A stretch of DNA of 64,000 bases. Origin: Trinickia caryophylli. Lineage in GTDB: Bacteria; Pseudomonadota; Gammaproteobacteria; Burkholderiales; Burkholderiaceae. Positions 25,656 through 39,055 of the stretch are shown here, piece after piece (the stretch's first letter is position 1; the number at the start of each line of letters is the position of its first letter). The notes beneath the pieces were generated by a model. It worked only from the letters and a program-made list of their open reading frames with translations, had not been told where the DNA came from and searched no databases. The stretch is from assembly GCF_034424545.1 (NCBI RefSeq), contig NZ_CP139970.1, positions 1,674,001-1,738,000 of the forward strand. The letters are read 5' to 3'. A program made the position numbers and the translations under genes.

Positions 25656-26933
25656 ATGAAAAATCCGCTCAATACGCTGTTCGGCAGAATGGCGCTGCTG
25701 TCGATGGCGGTGTTGTTCGCGATCCAGGTCTGCTGGTTCGTGCTCGTGACGCGCCAGCCGCATCACGAAGTCGACGGTTTCGCACGCGGCATCCTCGTTG
25801 CGCTGCAAGCCATCAATTCCGGCCCCAAGGACGGCATCGAGCTTGCACCCGCCCTACGCGTGCATTTGATGCCGACGTGGAACGTGCCGCCGACGATCCA
25901 TTTGCGTCCCCCCGACGAAAGGCCATTCACCGAGCTCGCCGTACGGCTCGCCGACAATCTGCCGCCCGGCACGGAGCTGGCCATCGACAACCTGCGCCCG
26001 CCGCGCCTGTGGGTACGCTTTGCCGGCAAGACGATGTGGATCGTCGTGCCCGTCGACATTCCCCCGCCGCCGCGGTTCGTCGTCGAGGGCGTGTCGATGC
26101 TCGTCGCGGCGGTCGTGCTGTCGCTGCTCGCGGCGTGGCAGATGCAGCGGCCGCTGCGGCGCGTGGCCCAGGCCGCGAGCGCGTTCGGTGCGGGCCAGCG
26201 TCCCGCGGCCGTCGAGCAGAGCGGACCGCGCGAGCTGCGCGAGCTCGTCGCCTCGTTCAACGACATGATGCGGCGGCTCAACGAAGCCGGCGACGATCAG
26301 GCGGTGATGCTCGCCGGCGTCGCGCACGATCTGAAGGCGCCGCTCACGCGCCTGAAGCTGCGCGCGAGCGTGCTCGTCGCACAAGAGGAGCGCGGCGGGC
26401 TCATCGAAGACGTCGATTCGCTCACGAGCATCGTTCAGCAGTTCCTCGAATTCGCGGGCGGCTCCGCCGATCCGGGGCCGCCCGTGGTTGTCGACGATTT
26501 CCTGCGCAAGCAGTTCAACCATGGCGAAGACGCGCCCCCCCCGCTCTTCGCTCTCGACCTGCGGGCGGGTCCGCAGTTCGCACTGCCGCGCACGCTGCTC
26601 GACCGGCTTCTCACGAACCTCGTCGATAACGCCTTCGAGCATGGCGAGCCGCCCGTCGAGATCATGACGCTGCGCGAGGAGAAGCACTGGATCATCGAAG
26701 TTCGCGACCATGGCGAAGGCATCCCCGAAGACCGAATGGCCGCCGCGATGAAACCGTTCGTGCGACTCGACCCGGCTCGCGGCAGTGCCGGCCACTGCGG
26801 CCTTGGCCTGGCCATCGTCGCTCGGCTCGCGCGCGACTGCGGCGGCCAATGCGAACTCAGCAACGCACCGCAAGGCGGATTGCGCGTACGCATCGCGGTA
26901 CCGCTTGCAGCCGTGCCGCAAAAGGTGGAATGA
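25656..26933 (+). CDS. EnvZ-type sensor histidine kinase
   Basis: This 425-residue kinase has a first membrane helix (about 12-32), a periplasmic loop of about 110 residues, a second helix (about 142-162), a HAMP domain, the H-box GVAHDLKAPLTRLKLR with His224, and an ATPase domain with N-box NLVDNAFEHG (321-330) and G-boxes RDHGEGIP and CGLGLAIV. Short periplasmic loop and layout resemble EnvZ. It pairs with the preceding regulator. A strong intrinsic terminator follows at 27043. Confidence 0.94.
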   Translation: MKNPLNTLFGRMALLSMAVLFAIQVCWFVLVTRQPHHEVDGFARGILVALQAINSGPKDGIELAPALRVHLMPTWNVPPTIHLRPPDERPFTELAVRLADNLPPGTELAIDNLRPPRLWVRFAGKTMWIVVPVDIPPPPRFVVEGVSMLVAAVVLSLLAAWQMQRPLRRVAQAASAFGAGQRPAAVEQSGPRELRELVASFNDMMRRLNEAGDDQAVMLAGVAHDLKAPLTRLKLRASVLVAQEERGGLIEDVDSLTSIVQQFLEFAGGSADPGPPVVVDDFLRKQFNHGEDAPPPLFALDLRAGPQFALPRTLLDRLLTNLVDNAFEHGEPPVEIMTLREEKHWIIEVRDHGEGIPEDRMAAAMKPFVRLDPARGSAGHCGLGLAIVARLARDCGGQCELSNAPQGGLRVRIAVPLAAVPQKVE

Positions 26934-27042
26934 GCGACGAAGGCGCCGCTGCCGGGCGCTTACCCGGCCTTACCTGTGCCTGCCTTGGCGTACTTGCGCA
27001 GCTATATTGGTGGCCTGGCATCTCCGCAATGCCAGCCCCTTT

Positions 27043-27081
27043 AGGTCCACCCTGAATGGCCGGGGTGGACCTTCTTTTTTT
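27043..27081 (+). terminator. Intrinsic terminator after the two-component operon
   Basis: AGGTCCACCC pairs with GGGGTGGACCT across a 9-base loop and is followed by TTCTTTTTTT. This is a textbook intrinsic terminator on the plus strand, 110 bases after the kinase stop. Beyond it (27082-27218) I see only a short CCCCATCCGCA repeat (about 27150-27176). Confidence 0.92.
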
Positions 27082-27218
27082 GGGCGCGAGCCGTGTGCCG
27101 GCTCGACAGTCGCTCGATGCCGGGAAGACTCCCCAGCCGCCCCACCCGCGCCCCATCCGCACCCCATCCGCACCCCGTTCGACGCAGCGGCGAAGCTTGC
27201 CGTGCTCCTCTTTCGCGG

Positions 27219-28157
27219 TCAGACGACGAGACGGTCGTGCAGAACGTCGATCGTATCCTGCGTCAGCCTGAGGCCATCGGTTAGATAGGCCGTCATGGTG
27301 CCGTAACTGGCATGCACCTGATCGAAGGCGACCTGCAGAAAACTCGGCTGCACGCCAAGCATGGGCTGCGCCGCGGCCGCCGCGATCGAGCCGCGCTGCG
27401 CGGTAATGACGTCGACTCGCGCCCGGATCGATGCAGCGGCGTAGGTGTTCGAAAGCAAATAGTCCTGCATGATCACGTCGAACGGCACGTTCGCGATGCT
27501 GAGCAGCAGCGCGGCCGCCCAGCCCGCGCGATCTTTGCCCGCACTCGAATTCACGAGCTGCGCCCCCGCCGTTTGCGCGAGCTGTTCGAGAAGGTTGCCG
27601 AATGCGGCCCGCTGCGCGCTGCCGAGCACGTATTCGCGCTGCGCCCGCTCCATGGCGGCTATTGCCTCGGCGGCCGTGTCGAACGCCCGATCGGCCACGT
27701 CGCTCGTGCCGAGCACATTGAATGTCTGATAAGCCGCGCCGATGGGCAGGACGTCGGCCGCACGGGCCACCTCGCCCGGGGTGCGCAGATCGTGGACCAC
27801 CGCGATCGCGAGGGCGTCGAGCGACGCCCGGTCGGCCGCGTCGAGCGTCAAAGCGCTCGACCGGTAAAAAACGCCGCGCCGCACGAAGCGGCCGTCGATG
27901 GTCGGATAGCCGCCTGCCGCCCCGCCCACGTCGCGAAAATTCGCCACCGATGCAAGCCTGGGCGTCGCCCCGGCATCCGCCCCGCCGCCCCCGCCGCAAC
28001 CCGACAGCGAAAGCCCGCCCGCTGCGCCGCTCAGCAGCACGCTGGCCGTTCCTTTGAGAAACGCGCGGCGCGCGTGCCGCACCTGCGGCGGCGCGGCGCG
28101 CAACGCCGTCATGCCGGGGCATGCGCAAGGAGCGAAGGCTTCTGCGGTCGGATCCAT
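27219..28157 (-). CDS. Tat-exported tyrosine-phosphatase-fold protein lacking the catalytic Cys
   Basis: The core is a LipA/IphP-type protein tyrosine phosphatase (Y_phosphatase3): VANFRDVGGAAGG, RRGVFYRSSALT, AVVHDLRTPGE and a P-loop region. The family loop HCxxGKDRTG reads NSSAGKDRAG here (residues 203-212), so both the His and the nucleophilic Cys are replaced, while GKDR is kept. That should abolish normal phosphatase chemistry. The N terminus has a twin-arginine motif ARRAFLKG and a lipobox LSGC, so it is probably a Tat-exported lipoprotein. The start is uncertain (ATG at 28157, 28199 or 28112). It may bind phosphorylated ligands without cleaving them. Confidence 0.8.
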   Translation of the reverse strand: MDPTAEAFAPCACPGMTALRAAPPQVRHARRAFLKGTASVLLSGAAGGLSLSGCGGGGGADAGATPRLASVANFRDVGGAAGGYPTIDGRFVRRGVFYRSSALTLDAADRASLDALAIAVVHDLRTPGEVARAADVLPIGAAYQTFNVLGTSDVADRAFDTAAEAIAAMERAQREYVLGSAQRAAFGNLLEQLAQTAGAQLVNSSAGKDRAGWAAALLLSIANVPFDVIMQDYLLSNTYAAASIRARVDVITAQRGSIAAAAAQPMLGVQPSFLQVAFDQVHASYGTMTAYLTDGLRLTQDTIDVLHDRLVV

Positions 28158-28277
28158 CGAATCGTTGGTAAGGGCGGGTGACAGGCAGTGCCGTCGCATG
28201 CCGTATAGGCGAACGGAGTCATGGCGACGGGCGCAGGTGAGAAGCTTAACGCGCCCTGGGAAGTTTCGATGACAAAT

Positions 28278-28302
28278 GTAGCAATCGGTAAGAGACGGAA
28301 AG
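28278..28302 (+). promoter_or_regulatory. Repeated G(T/A)AAG-type box in the phosphatase/MFS intergenic region
   Basis: GTAGC-AATCG-GTAAG-AGACG-GAAAG gives half-sites every 10 bases. It contains GGTAAGAGACG, identical to the sequence before the response regulator at 24891. It lies between the divergent phosphatase-like gene and the MFS gene, within the 283-base gap 28158-28440. Confidence 0.4.
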
Positions 28303-28440
28303 ACGGACGCGCCGTAGCGCCCGAGGCAAGCCGGCGGCCGAACCACCTGGCCCCACCGGCTTCGCGGATGCGCCTACAATGGCCGGCGTCGCGCCTGTCA
28401 TGCCTGATTGTCGTTCCGCCGCAGCCAAAAAGGGAGCCGA

Positions 28441-29784
28441 ATGGAATCGTTGCGATGGTTTCACGAGTTGTCGGTGCGCGAGCGCCGCACGCTCTATGCC
28501 GGCTTCGGCGGCTACGCGGTCGACGCGTTCGACTTCATGATCTACGCGTTTCTGATCCCGACGCTGATCGCGACATGGGGTATGACGAAAAGCGAGGCGG
28601 GAACGATCGCGACAGGCGCCCTGATTTCGTCGGCCGTCGGCGGGTGGCTCGCGGGTGTCCTGGCCGACCGCTACGGCCGCGTACGCGTGCTGCAGGCGAC
28701 GATCGCCACGTTCGCGCTCTTCACCTGCCTTTCAGGCTTTGCGCAGTCGTTCTGGCAGCTTTTCGCCACGCGTACGCTGCAAGGACTCGGCTTCGGCGGC
28801 GAATGGTCGGTCGTGACGATGATGATGGCGGAGACCATCCGCTCGCCGGCGCATCGCGGCAAGGCCGTTGGCATGGTGCAAAGCAGCTGGTCGTTCGGAT
28901 GGGCAGCCGCGGCGATCGTCTACTGGGCCGCTTTCGCGCTGCTGCCCGAGGCCTACGCCTGGCGCGCGTGCTTCTGGCTCGGCATCGCGCCCGCGCTCTG
29001 GATTCTTTATATCCGGCGCAACGTCAGCGAGCCCGATATCTTCATCGCCACGCGCAAGGCGCGCGAAGCCGGCCTCGACCACTCGCATTTCCTTCATATC
29101 TTCTCGCGCCGCCACCTGCCGACGACGGTGCTCGGCAGCCTGCTTTGCACCGGTATGCTCGGCGGCTATTACGCCATCACGACATGGCTTCCGACCTACC
29201 TGAAAACCGAGCGCCATCTGTCCGTGTTCGGTACGAGCGGCTACCTGATCGTGCTGATCGCCGGGTCGTTCGCGGGTTACGTGACGGGCGCCGTGCTCGC
29301 GGACCGGCTCGGCCGTCGCCCGGTCTTCGTGCTCTTCGCGCTCGGCTCGTTCACGCTCGCGATGGTCTACACGATGCTGCCGATCACCGATCGCACGATG
29401 CTCGTGCTCGGCTTCGCCCTGGGCCTCGTCATGCTCGGGATCTTCGCGGGCATCGGCGCCTATCTGTCCGAACTCTATCCGCACTCGATCCGCGGCTCGG
29501 GCCAGGGCTTTTGCTACAACTTCGGGCGCGGCATCGGTTCGTTTTTTCCGATGGCGGTTGGCTCGCTCGCGCAAACGACATCGCTCGTCAAGGCAATCGG
29601 GATCGTGGCGGGCACCGGCTATCTGCTCGTCGTCGCGGCGGCGCTGATCCTGCCCGAGACGAAAGGCCAGGCCCTCGCGGGAAGCGTCGATGGCCTCGAT
29701 GAGCGCGACGAGCGCGACGCTCGAGCGGCGCCCCGCGCCTTCGTCGACGAAGGCGGCACGGGCGGTATGACCGGGCGGCCGTGA
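28441..29784 (+). CDS. MFS transporter, metabolite:H+ or aromatic-acid symporter type
   Basis: This 447-residue protein has 12 predicted membrane helices and the MFS signatures GGWLAGVLADRYGRVRV (loop 2-3) and VLADRLGRRPVFVL (loop 8-9). FDFMIYAFLIPTLIATWGM in helix 1 and GGEWSVVTMMMAE in helix 4 point to the sialate/aromatic-acid/organic-acid symporter groups. The substrate cannot be told. The ATG at 28441 follows AAAGGGAG. The last 30 residues are a charged tail. Confidence 0.88.
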   Translation: MESLRWFHELSVRERRTLYAGFGGYAVDAFDFMIYAFLIPTLIATWGMTKSEAGTIATGALISSAVGGWLAGVLADRYGRVRVLQATIATFALFTCLSGFAQSFWQLFATRTLQGLGFGGEWSVVTMMMAETIRSPAHRGKAVGMVQSSWSFGWAAAAIVYWAAFALLPEAYAWRACFWLGIAPALWILYIRRNVSEPDIFIATRKAREAGLDHSHFLHIFSRRHLPTTVLGSLLCTGMLGGYYAITTWLPTYLKTERHLSVFGTSGYLIVLIAGSFAGYVTGAVLADRLGRRPVFVLFALGSFTLAMVYTMLPITDRTMLVLGFALGLVMLGIFAGIGAYLSELYPHSIRGSGQGFCYNFGRGIGSFFPMAVGSLAQTTSLVKAIGIVAGTGYLLVVAAALILPETKGQALAGSVDGLDERDERDARAAPRAFVDEGGTGGMTGRP

Positions 29785-29791
29785 GCCGCTT

Positions 29792-29850
29792 GTCGCGTGC
29801 GTTTGTCGCGTGCGTTTGGCGCGTGCGTTTGGCGCGCGCGACAAACGCAC
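29792..29850. repeat. 13-base tandem repeat with an inverted copy, possible bidirectional terminator
   Basis: GTCGCGTGCGTTT occurs twice and a variant with GGCGCG once (29792-29830), followed by CGCGACAAACGCAC (29837-29850), the exact inverse of GTGCGTTTGTCGCG at 29797-29810. The RNA can fold into a 14-bp hairpin. It fills the gap between the converging MFS and thpR genes. Confidence 0.75.
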
Positions 29851-29869
29851 CCAAGGCCGCAAGGCAGGC

Positions 29870-30472
29870 TCAACGCGCGGGCACGGGCACGCTCGCGAGC
29901 GATCGATAGCGCGCGCCGCCGCGCGCAAGCGTGCTCGAATAAAGCGTCAGCATATCGAAACGGAAAGCCTCGGCGCCGTCGAACGAAACGTCCTCGCGCG
30001 CCGTCCTGTGCGCGCCCGCGGCCTTCGCATTGCGCGACATGCGCGCGAGCGTGACATGAGGACGAAACGGCCGGTGGTCGTCGATCGGCAGGCCGAGATC
30101 GACAATGAGCGCGCGGACTCGTGCTTCGAGCACGGCGAGTTCGTCCGCCGGTTCGAAATCGAGTGCGGCGAGCCGCGCGCGGCCCGGATGAGGCCAGTAC
30201 GCGAGCCGCCGCGGCGCGAGCGCCGGCAGCGGCACGACGGCGGCGGGCAGCGCCGCCGCCAGTGCTCGCCCTTTGCTCTCGGCAATCGAGCCGAGAAACG
30301 CGAGCGTCATATGCAGCTGATCGGCGGGCACGCGGCGCACGCCCACATCGATGGGCAATGCCGCGAGGGCCTCCCGCGAGGCGGCATCGGGCACGAGCGC
30401 CACGAAGCAGCGATGCCAGCCGGCATGGTCCGCATGGTCCGTCTCGGGCGCGGGCTCCGTCGAATCGGCCAC
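29870..30472 (-). CDS. thpR: RNA 2',3'-cyclic phosphodiesterase (2H family, 2'-5' RNA ligase)
   Basis: This 200-residue protein has the two 2H-phosphoesterase motifs: HMTLAFLG (first HxT) and HVTLARMS (second HxT), with CFVALVPD near the start. The family hydrolyses 2',3'-cyclic RNA ends and ligates tRNA halves in vitro. The GTG at 30472 follows 16 bases after the gltD stop; no ATG precedes the conserved region. It is probably read through from gltBD. Confidence 0.85.
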   Translation of the reverse strand: MADSTEPAPETDHADHAGWHRCFVALVPDAASREALAALPIDVGVRRVPADQLHMTLAFLGSIAESKGRALAAALPAAVVPLPALAPRRLAYWPHPGRARLAALDFEPADELAVLEARVRALIVDLGLPIDDHRPFRPHVTLARMSRNAKAAGAHRTAREDVSFDGAEAFRFDMLTLYSSTLARGGARYRSLASVPVPAR

Positions 30473-30488
30473 GCCTAGCCCGCGCGCT

Positions 30489-31955
30489 TTAGCGCGGCAG
30501 CTCGGAGCTGCCCATGAGGTAAGCGTCGACGGAGCGCGCGCACTGCCGCCCTTCGCGGATCGCCCAGACCACGAGCGACTGGCCCCGGCGCATATCGCCG
30601 GCCGCGAAGACTTTGTCGACGGACGTATAGTAGGCGCGCTCGCCTTCGGTCGACGCGCGGACGTTGCCGCGCGCGTCCTTGTCGACGCCGAACGCCTCGA
30701 GCACGCCCGCGACCGGCTGCGTGAAGCCCATCGCCAGCAACACGAGGTCGGCCTTGAGCTCGAACTCCGAACCCGGCACTTCCTGCATCTTGCCGTCCTT
30801 CCACTCGACGCGTGCCGCGATGAGCTTCTCGACCTTGCCGTTCTTGCCTTCGAGGCGCTTCGTGGCGACGGCCCAATCGCGGCTGCAACCCTCCTCGTGC
30901 GAGGACGACGTGCGCAGCTTGATGGGCCAATACGGCCAGACGAGCGGCTTGTTCTCCGCTTCCGGCGGCTGAGGCAGCAACTCGAATTGCGTGACGCTCT
31001 TCGCCCCATGCCGGTTCGACGTGCCAACGCAGTCCGAGCCCGTGTCGCCGCCGCCGATGACGACGACATGCTTGCCCTTGGCGAGCAGTTGGTCGGTAAC
31101 CTTGTCGCCGGCGTTGACCTTGTTCTGCTGCGGCAGGAAGTCCATGGCGAAATGGACGCCGGCCAGCTCGCGCCCCGGCACCGGCAGATCGCGCGGCGTC
31201 TCGGAGCCGCCGGCCACGACCACGGCGTCGAAACGCTCTTTGAGCTCGTCCGGCGAGATCGTTTCCTTGGCGGTGCTGCCGATGAACGGAGGCAGCGCGT
31301 CCTTGCCGATGAAGACGTTGGTGCGGAACGTCACGCCTTCGGCTTCCATCTGGCGCATGCGGCGGTCGATGAGCCACTTCTCGAGCTTGAAGTCGGGGAT
31401 GCCGTAGCGCAGCAGGCCGCCGATGCGGTCGTTCTTTTCGAACACCGTCACGTCGTGGCCCGCACGCGCGAGCTGCTGCGCGACGGCGAGTCCCGCGGGC
31501 CCGGAGCCCACCACGGCGACCTTCTTGCCGGTTTTCTTCTTCGGCGGCTGTGGCGTGACCCATCCTTCGGACCAGGCCTTGTCGATGATCGCGTGCTCGA
31601 TCGACTTGATACCGACGGGCTCCGCGTTGATACCGAGCGTGCAAGCCGCTTCGCACGGCGCCGGGCAGATGCGGCCCGTGAACTCGGGGAAGTTGTTCGT
31701 CGAATGCAGCACTTCGATCGCCTGCCGCCAGTCCTGGCGGTAAACGAGATCGTTGAAGTCCGGAATGATGTTGTTGACCGGGCAGCCGTTGTTGCAAAAC
31801 GGAATGCCGCAGTCCATGCAGCGCGCGCCCTGAATCTTCGCGTCGTCGTCGCTCAGTGCGAGGACGAATTCCTTGTAATGCTTTACGCGCGCAAGCGGCG
31901 CTTCGTATGCCTCGTGAAGGCGTTCGTATTCGAGAAAACCGGTTGCCTTGCCCAT
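30489..31955 (-). CDS. gltD: Glutamate synthase (NADPH) small subunit
   Basis: This 488-residue subunit has two N-terminal 4Fe-4S cysteine clusters ([19 protein letters not shown] and [15 protein letters not shown]), then FAD and NADPH folds ([34 protein letters not shown]). It passes electrons from NADPH to GltB. ATG at 31955 follows GAGAACCCC. It lies 183 bases after gltB and forms the GS-GOGAT pair with it. Confidence 0.96.
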   Translation of the reverse strand: MGKATGFLEYERLHEAYEAPLARVKHYKEFVLALSDDDAKIQGARCMDCGIPFCNNGCPVNNIIPDFNDLVYRQDWRQAIEVLHSTNNFPEFTGRICPAPCEAACTLGINAEPVGIKSIEHAIIDKAWSEGWVTPQPPKKKTGKKVAVVGSGPAGLAVAQQLARAGHDVTVFEKNDRIGGLLRYGIPDFKLEKWLIDRRMRQMEAEGVTFRTNVFIGKDALPPFIGSTAKETISPDELKERFDAVVVAGGSETPRDLPVPGRELAGVHFAMDFLPQQNKVNAGDKVTDQLLAKGKHVVVIGGGDTGSDCVGTSNRHGAKSVTQFELLPQPPEAENKPLVWPYWPIKLRTSSSHEEGCSRDWAVATKRLEGKNGKVEKLIAARVEWKDGKMQEVPGSEFELKADLVLLAMGFTQPVAGVLEAFGVDKDARGNVRASTEGERAYYTSVDKVFAAGDMRRGQSLVVWAIREGRQCARSVDAYLMGSSELPR

Positions 31956-32138
31956 GGGGTTCTCTTGTCGTGATCCAAATCGTATCGGGGGCCGGCGGGC
32001 GCCGCATGCGTCGTTCGCATACGGCAAGCCTCGATGGCGTCGTATCTTTCGCCCTTTCTGCGCGGCACCGGTGGCATCGCGGCAAGAAAGGGCGTTCGTT
32101 TGAGCGTCAGTGCTGTGCGTTCGTCCGAAGCCCGGCGC

Positions 32139-36839
<4,701 letters not shown>

Positions 36840-36950
36840 GGGGACACCGTCTGATGGGGGGCCGGACAGGCCGTTCGCATTAGGGCTTCGCGGGCCGCAC
36901 CGCAGCACCCCGAAGAAAGGGCACGCGTCGGTCAGGCCGCTGGAAATCGG

Positions 36951-36980
36951 AATATACGCGACGAATCAAAGGAATAGCAA
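36951..36980 (-). promoter_or_regulatory. Possible promoter for gltBD
   Basis: On the minus strand TTGCTA and TATATT are spaced by 18 bases, giving a leader of about 105 bases before gltB. The region 36840-37076 contains no gene and is AT-rich. Confidence 0.4.
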
Positions 36981-37076
36981 CAAAAATCGCATGATACGAC
37001 CCCAATTATCGCGCCGCATCATTGCGGTGCATTTTTAATGGGGACATATCAACAAAGCATGCAGATAGGCGCGTCA

Positions 37077-37106
37077 AAAGAAAAAGCGGCCCGCGATGGG
37101 CCGCTT
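37077..37106 (-). terminator. Intrinsic terminator after the RAYT gene
   Basis: On the minus strand AAGCGGCCC-ATCGC-GGGCCGCTT is followed by TTTCTTTT, about 80 bases after the RAYT stop. It separates that gene from gltBD. Confidence 0.88.
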
Positions 37107-37187
37107 CGGTCGCGCGCGCAGCACCGCCCGCGGCGGTCGCTGCGCCGAATGACGGCCGCCGGCGGGCGGCCGGAGAAACTCGCCGTG

Positions 37188-37898
37188 CTACTGCTGCGTC
37201 TGCGGCGTTTCGCGGACCTTTTTGGGTCGGCCGCGCGGCAACGGCGAAACGCGGCGGTTCGCGGCGCGCGCCGCCCACTCGCGATAAGACTCGCCGCCGA
37301 GCACCCAGCCTTTGAGCGTGGCCTGCTGCAACTCGTTGGTTTCGCGCTCGTCGAGCGGTTGCTCGCAAAGGTCCTTGTAGGCGCGTTGCCGTTCGAACGG
37401 CGTATTGCCGAGCGACCAGTAAAGAGGGTGGTCGGTCACGAGGCTGTCGACCGTGAGCCCGATGTGATGGCGATAGCTCGACCATCGGTAGTCCTCGCCT
37501 GCCGGGACGAGGTGCTCGCGCACGGGAGACAACTCGATCACGCGACTTGCGAGCAGGAAGTATCGCTCGCCTTCGATGACCGTCGCGCGATAGCGGCCTT
37601 CCCACAATGTGCCGCGCCGCGAGTATCGGCGGTTGAAGTGCGCGACGTAGCGCCTCCCGACCGCCTGCATCGCTTTGGGCAAGCTCGATTCGTCGCTCGG
37701 CGTGACGAGCAGTTGGACCGTGCCCGGCATCAGCACATAGGCGTGAACTGCCAGACGGTGATCGCGCGAAGCGGCTTTCAGGCAATCGACAAAAAGCTCG
37801 TAGTCCTGTTCGTCGACGAAAGCGGGCTGCTGGTCGAGTCCGCGCAGGATCACGTGCTGCGGCTGTTCAGGGACGTAAAGACGTGCAAGCCGTGCCAT
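37188..37898 (-). CDS. REP-associated tyrosine transposase (RAYT) homologue lacking the HUH motif
   Basis: This 236-residue Y1-transposase homologue has the family frame: LYVPEQPQHVILRGLDQQPA, then AYVLMPGTVQLLVTP, VGRRYVAHFNRRYSRRGTLWEGRY, and DYRWSSYRHH. In active enzymes the second segment reads MPNHVHLL; here both His are replaced (Thr60, Gln62). Metal binding should be lost, while the Tyr region (Y84) and the RGTLWEGRY motif remain. RAYTs are domesticated single-copy proteins; no insertion-sequence ends or REP cluster are visible. A DNA- or RNA-binding role is the likeliest survivor. The ATG at 37898 is used. Confidence 0.85.
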   Translation of the reverse strand: MARLARLYVPEQPQHVILRGLDQQPAFVDEQDYELFVDCLKAASRDHRLAVHAYVLMPGTVQLLVTPSDESSLPKAMQAVGRRYVAHFNRRYSRRGTLWEGRYRATVIEGERYFLLASRVIELSPVREHLVPAGEDYRWSSYRHHIGLTVDSLVTDHPLYWSLGNTPFERQRAYKDLCEQPLDERETNELQQATLKGWVLGGESYREWAARAANRRVSPLPRGRPKKVRETPQTQQ

Positions 37899-38024
37899 GC
37901 TGGATTCCGTTAGTACGTTGGTGATAACCCCAAGGGACGAAGCGCCGCGTGAGTCTGTGCGACGGGCTGATGCGGCTTGCGCCGCGTGCGTGCCACGCTA
38001 GGGAGAATGCTCTAGCGAGCGCGC

Positions 38025-38054
38025 TTGGTTTGTTTGAAACCTTCTACTCATAAT
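38025..38054 (+). promoter_or_regulatory. Possible ompW promoter
   Basis: TTGGTT and CATAAT are spaced by 18 bases, with the -10 27 bases before the ATG. Inverted repeats CGCTAG/CTAGCG (37996-38017) and GGTTT/AAACC (38027-38041) overlap or flank it and could be operators. Confidence 0.4.
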
Positions 38055-38081
38055 AGGCGGGCCTTTTATGGAGGAAGACAC

Positions 38082-38807
38082 ATGAAATTAAAAGAGGCCA
38101 TTACGGGGGCCGTCCTGGCGCTCGCCTGTACGACGGCTGCGCAGGCACAATCGGCTGGCACCTTCTACGCTACAACGGGGTGGTTCCATCTCGCCCCTCA
38201 AAGCTCCAGCGATCCGTTCAAACAAATCAGCCTCGGCGGCACGACGATCAACAGAGAGGTCGCCGGCACAGGTTCGACCGTCGACAACTCCGACACGCTG
38301 GGCCTGAGCATCGGCTACTTCATCACGGATCATCTTGCCGCCGAACTCGAAGGCGGCATCCCGCCGAAATTCAACATCGAAGGCACAGGCTCGTTCGCCT
38401 CGTACGGCAAGCTCGGAAGCGCCCGGCAATGGAGTCCCGCCTTGCTCTTCAAGTGGAATTTCATGAAGCCCGACGACCGGTTCCGGCCGTATCTCGGCAT
38501 TGGCGTGACGCGCGTCTGGTTCAGCGACGCGAAGATCACCAACACTGCATTCGAGTCCGGCGTGCTTCATGGCAGTCCGACCTCCGTTTCGACGGATCGT
38601 TCCTGGGCCCCGGTATTCAATGCCGGTTTCAATTACTCGTTCAACAAACACTGGTTTGCCGGCGTGTCGATCTCGTACATTCCGGTCAGCGTGACCGCGG
38701 ATCTCACGACATCCAACGTCGGGCCATTCGGCGTGACGTCGCACACGCAAGCAAAGATCAAGCTCAACCCGATCGTGACCTACGCAAAGATCGGGTACGC
38801 CTTCTAG
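38082..38807 (+). CDS. ompW: OmpW-family outer-membrane protein
   Basis: This 241-residue protein has a signal peptide (MKLKEAITGAVLALACTTAA, cleavage near AQAQS) and an 8-strand OmpW barrel: GTFYATTGWFHLAP, LGLSIGYFITDHLAAELEGG, RPYLGIGVTRVWFSD, WAPVFNAGFNYSFNKHWF and the C-terminal TYAKIGYAF ending in Phe. Strong ribosome site GGAGGA 8 bases before the ATG. OmpW members carry small hydrophobic compounds. It stands alone with its own terminator. Confidence 0.92.
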   Translation: MKLKEAITGAVLALACTTAAQAQSAGTFYATTGWFHLAPQSSSDPFKQISLGGTTINREVAGTGSTVDNSDTLGLSIGYFITDHLAAELEGGIPPKFNIEGTGSFASYGKLGSARQWSPALLFKWNFMKPDDRFRPYLGIGVTRVWFSDAKITNTAFESGVLHGSPTSVSTDRSWAPVFNAGFNYSFNKHWFAGVSISYIPVSVTADLTTSNVGPFGVTSHTQAKIKLNPIVTYAKIGYAF

Positions 38808-38832
38808 CCTAGTGCAAGTTGAGCATTTGATG

Positions 38833-38866
38833 AACGCCGCTGTGATTCACGGCGGCGTTGTAATTT
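38833..38866 (+). terminator. Intrinsic terminator after ompW
   Basis: AACGCCGC and GCGGCGTT flank TGTGATTCACG and are followed by GTAATTT. The stem is strong, the T-run weak. Confidence 0.75.
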
Positions 38867-39055
38867 CAACCGTGGACATTGTTCGCCGGTAACGTTTCTA
38901 CTCGTTTTTCATCGCATCTTTGCCGCGCCTGCCCGCGCGAACCGGTGCGCCCGCCACTGCCCGGGCGTTGGCACCGAAGTTGCGGCAGCATGGCTTCCCC
39001 GCAGTCGGACTGCGGGTTCGTCCATCCCGTTACTCGAAAACCGAGGGAGCGACCC

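Noticed and set aside
28221..29702. A 493-codon plus-strand frame overlapping the MFS gene
   Set aside because: It is out of frame with the MFS transporter and is Arg-rich with no recognisable domain.
37899..38081. REP-type repeats next to the RAYT gene
   Set aside because: I found only short unrelated inverted repeats (CGCTAG, GGTTT); no pair of REP hairpins is visible.
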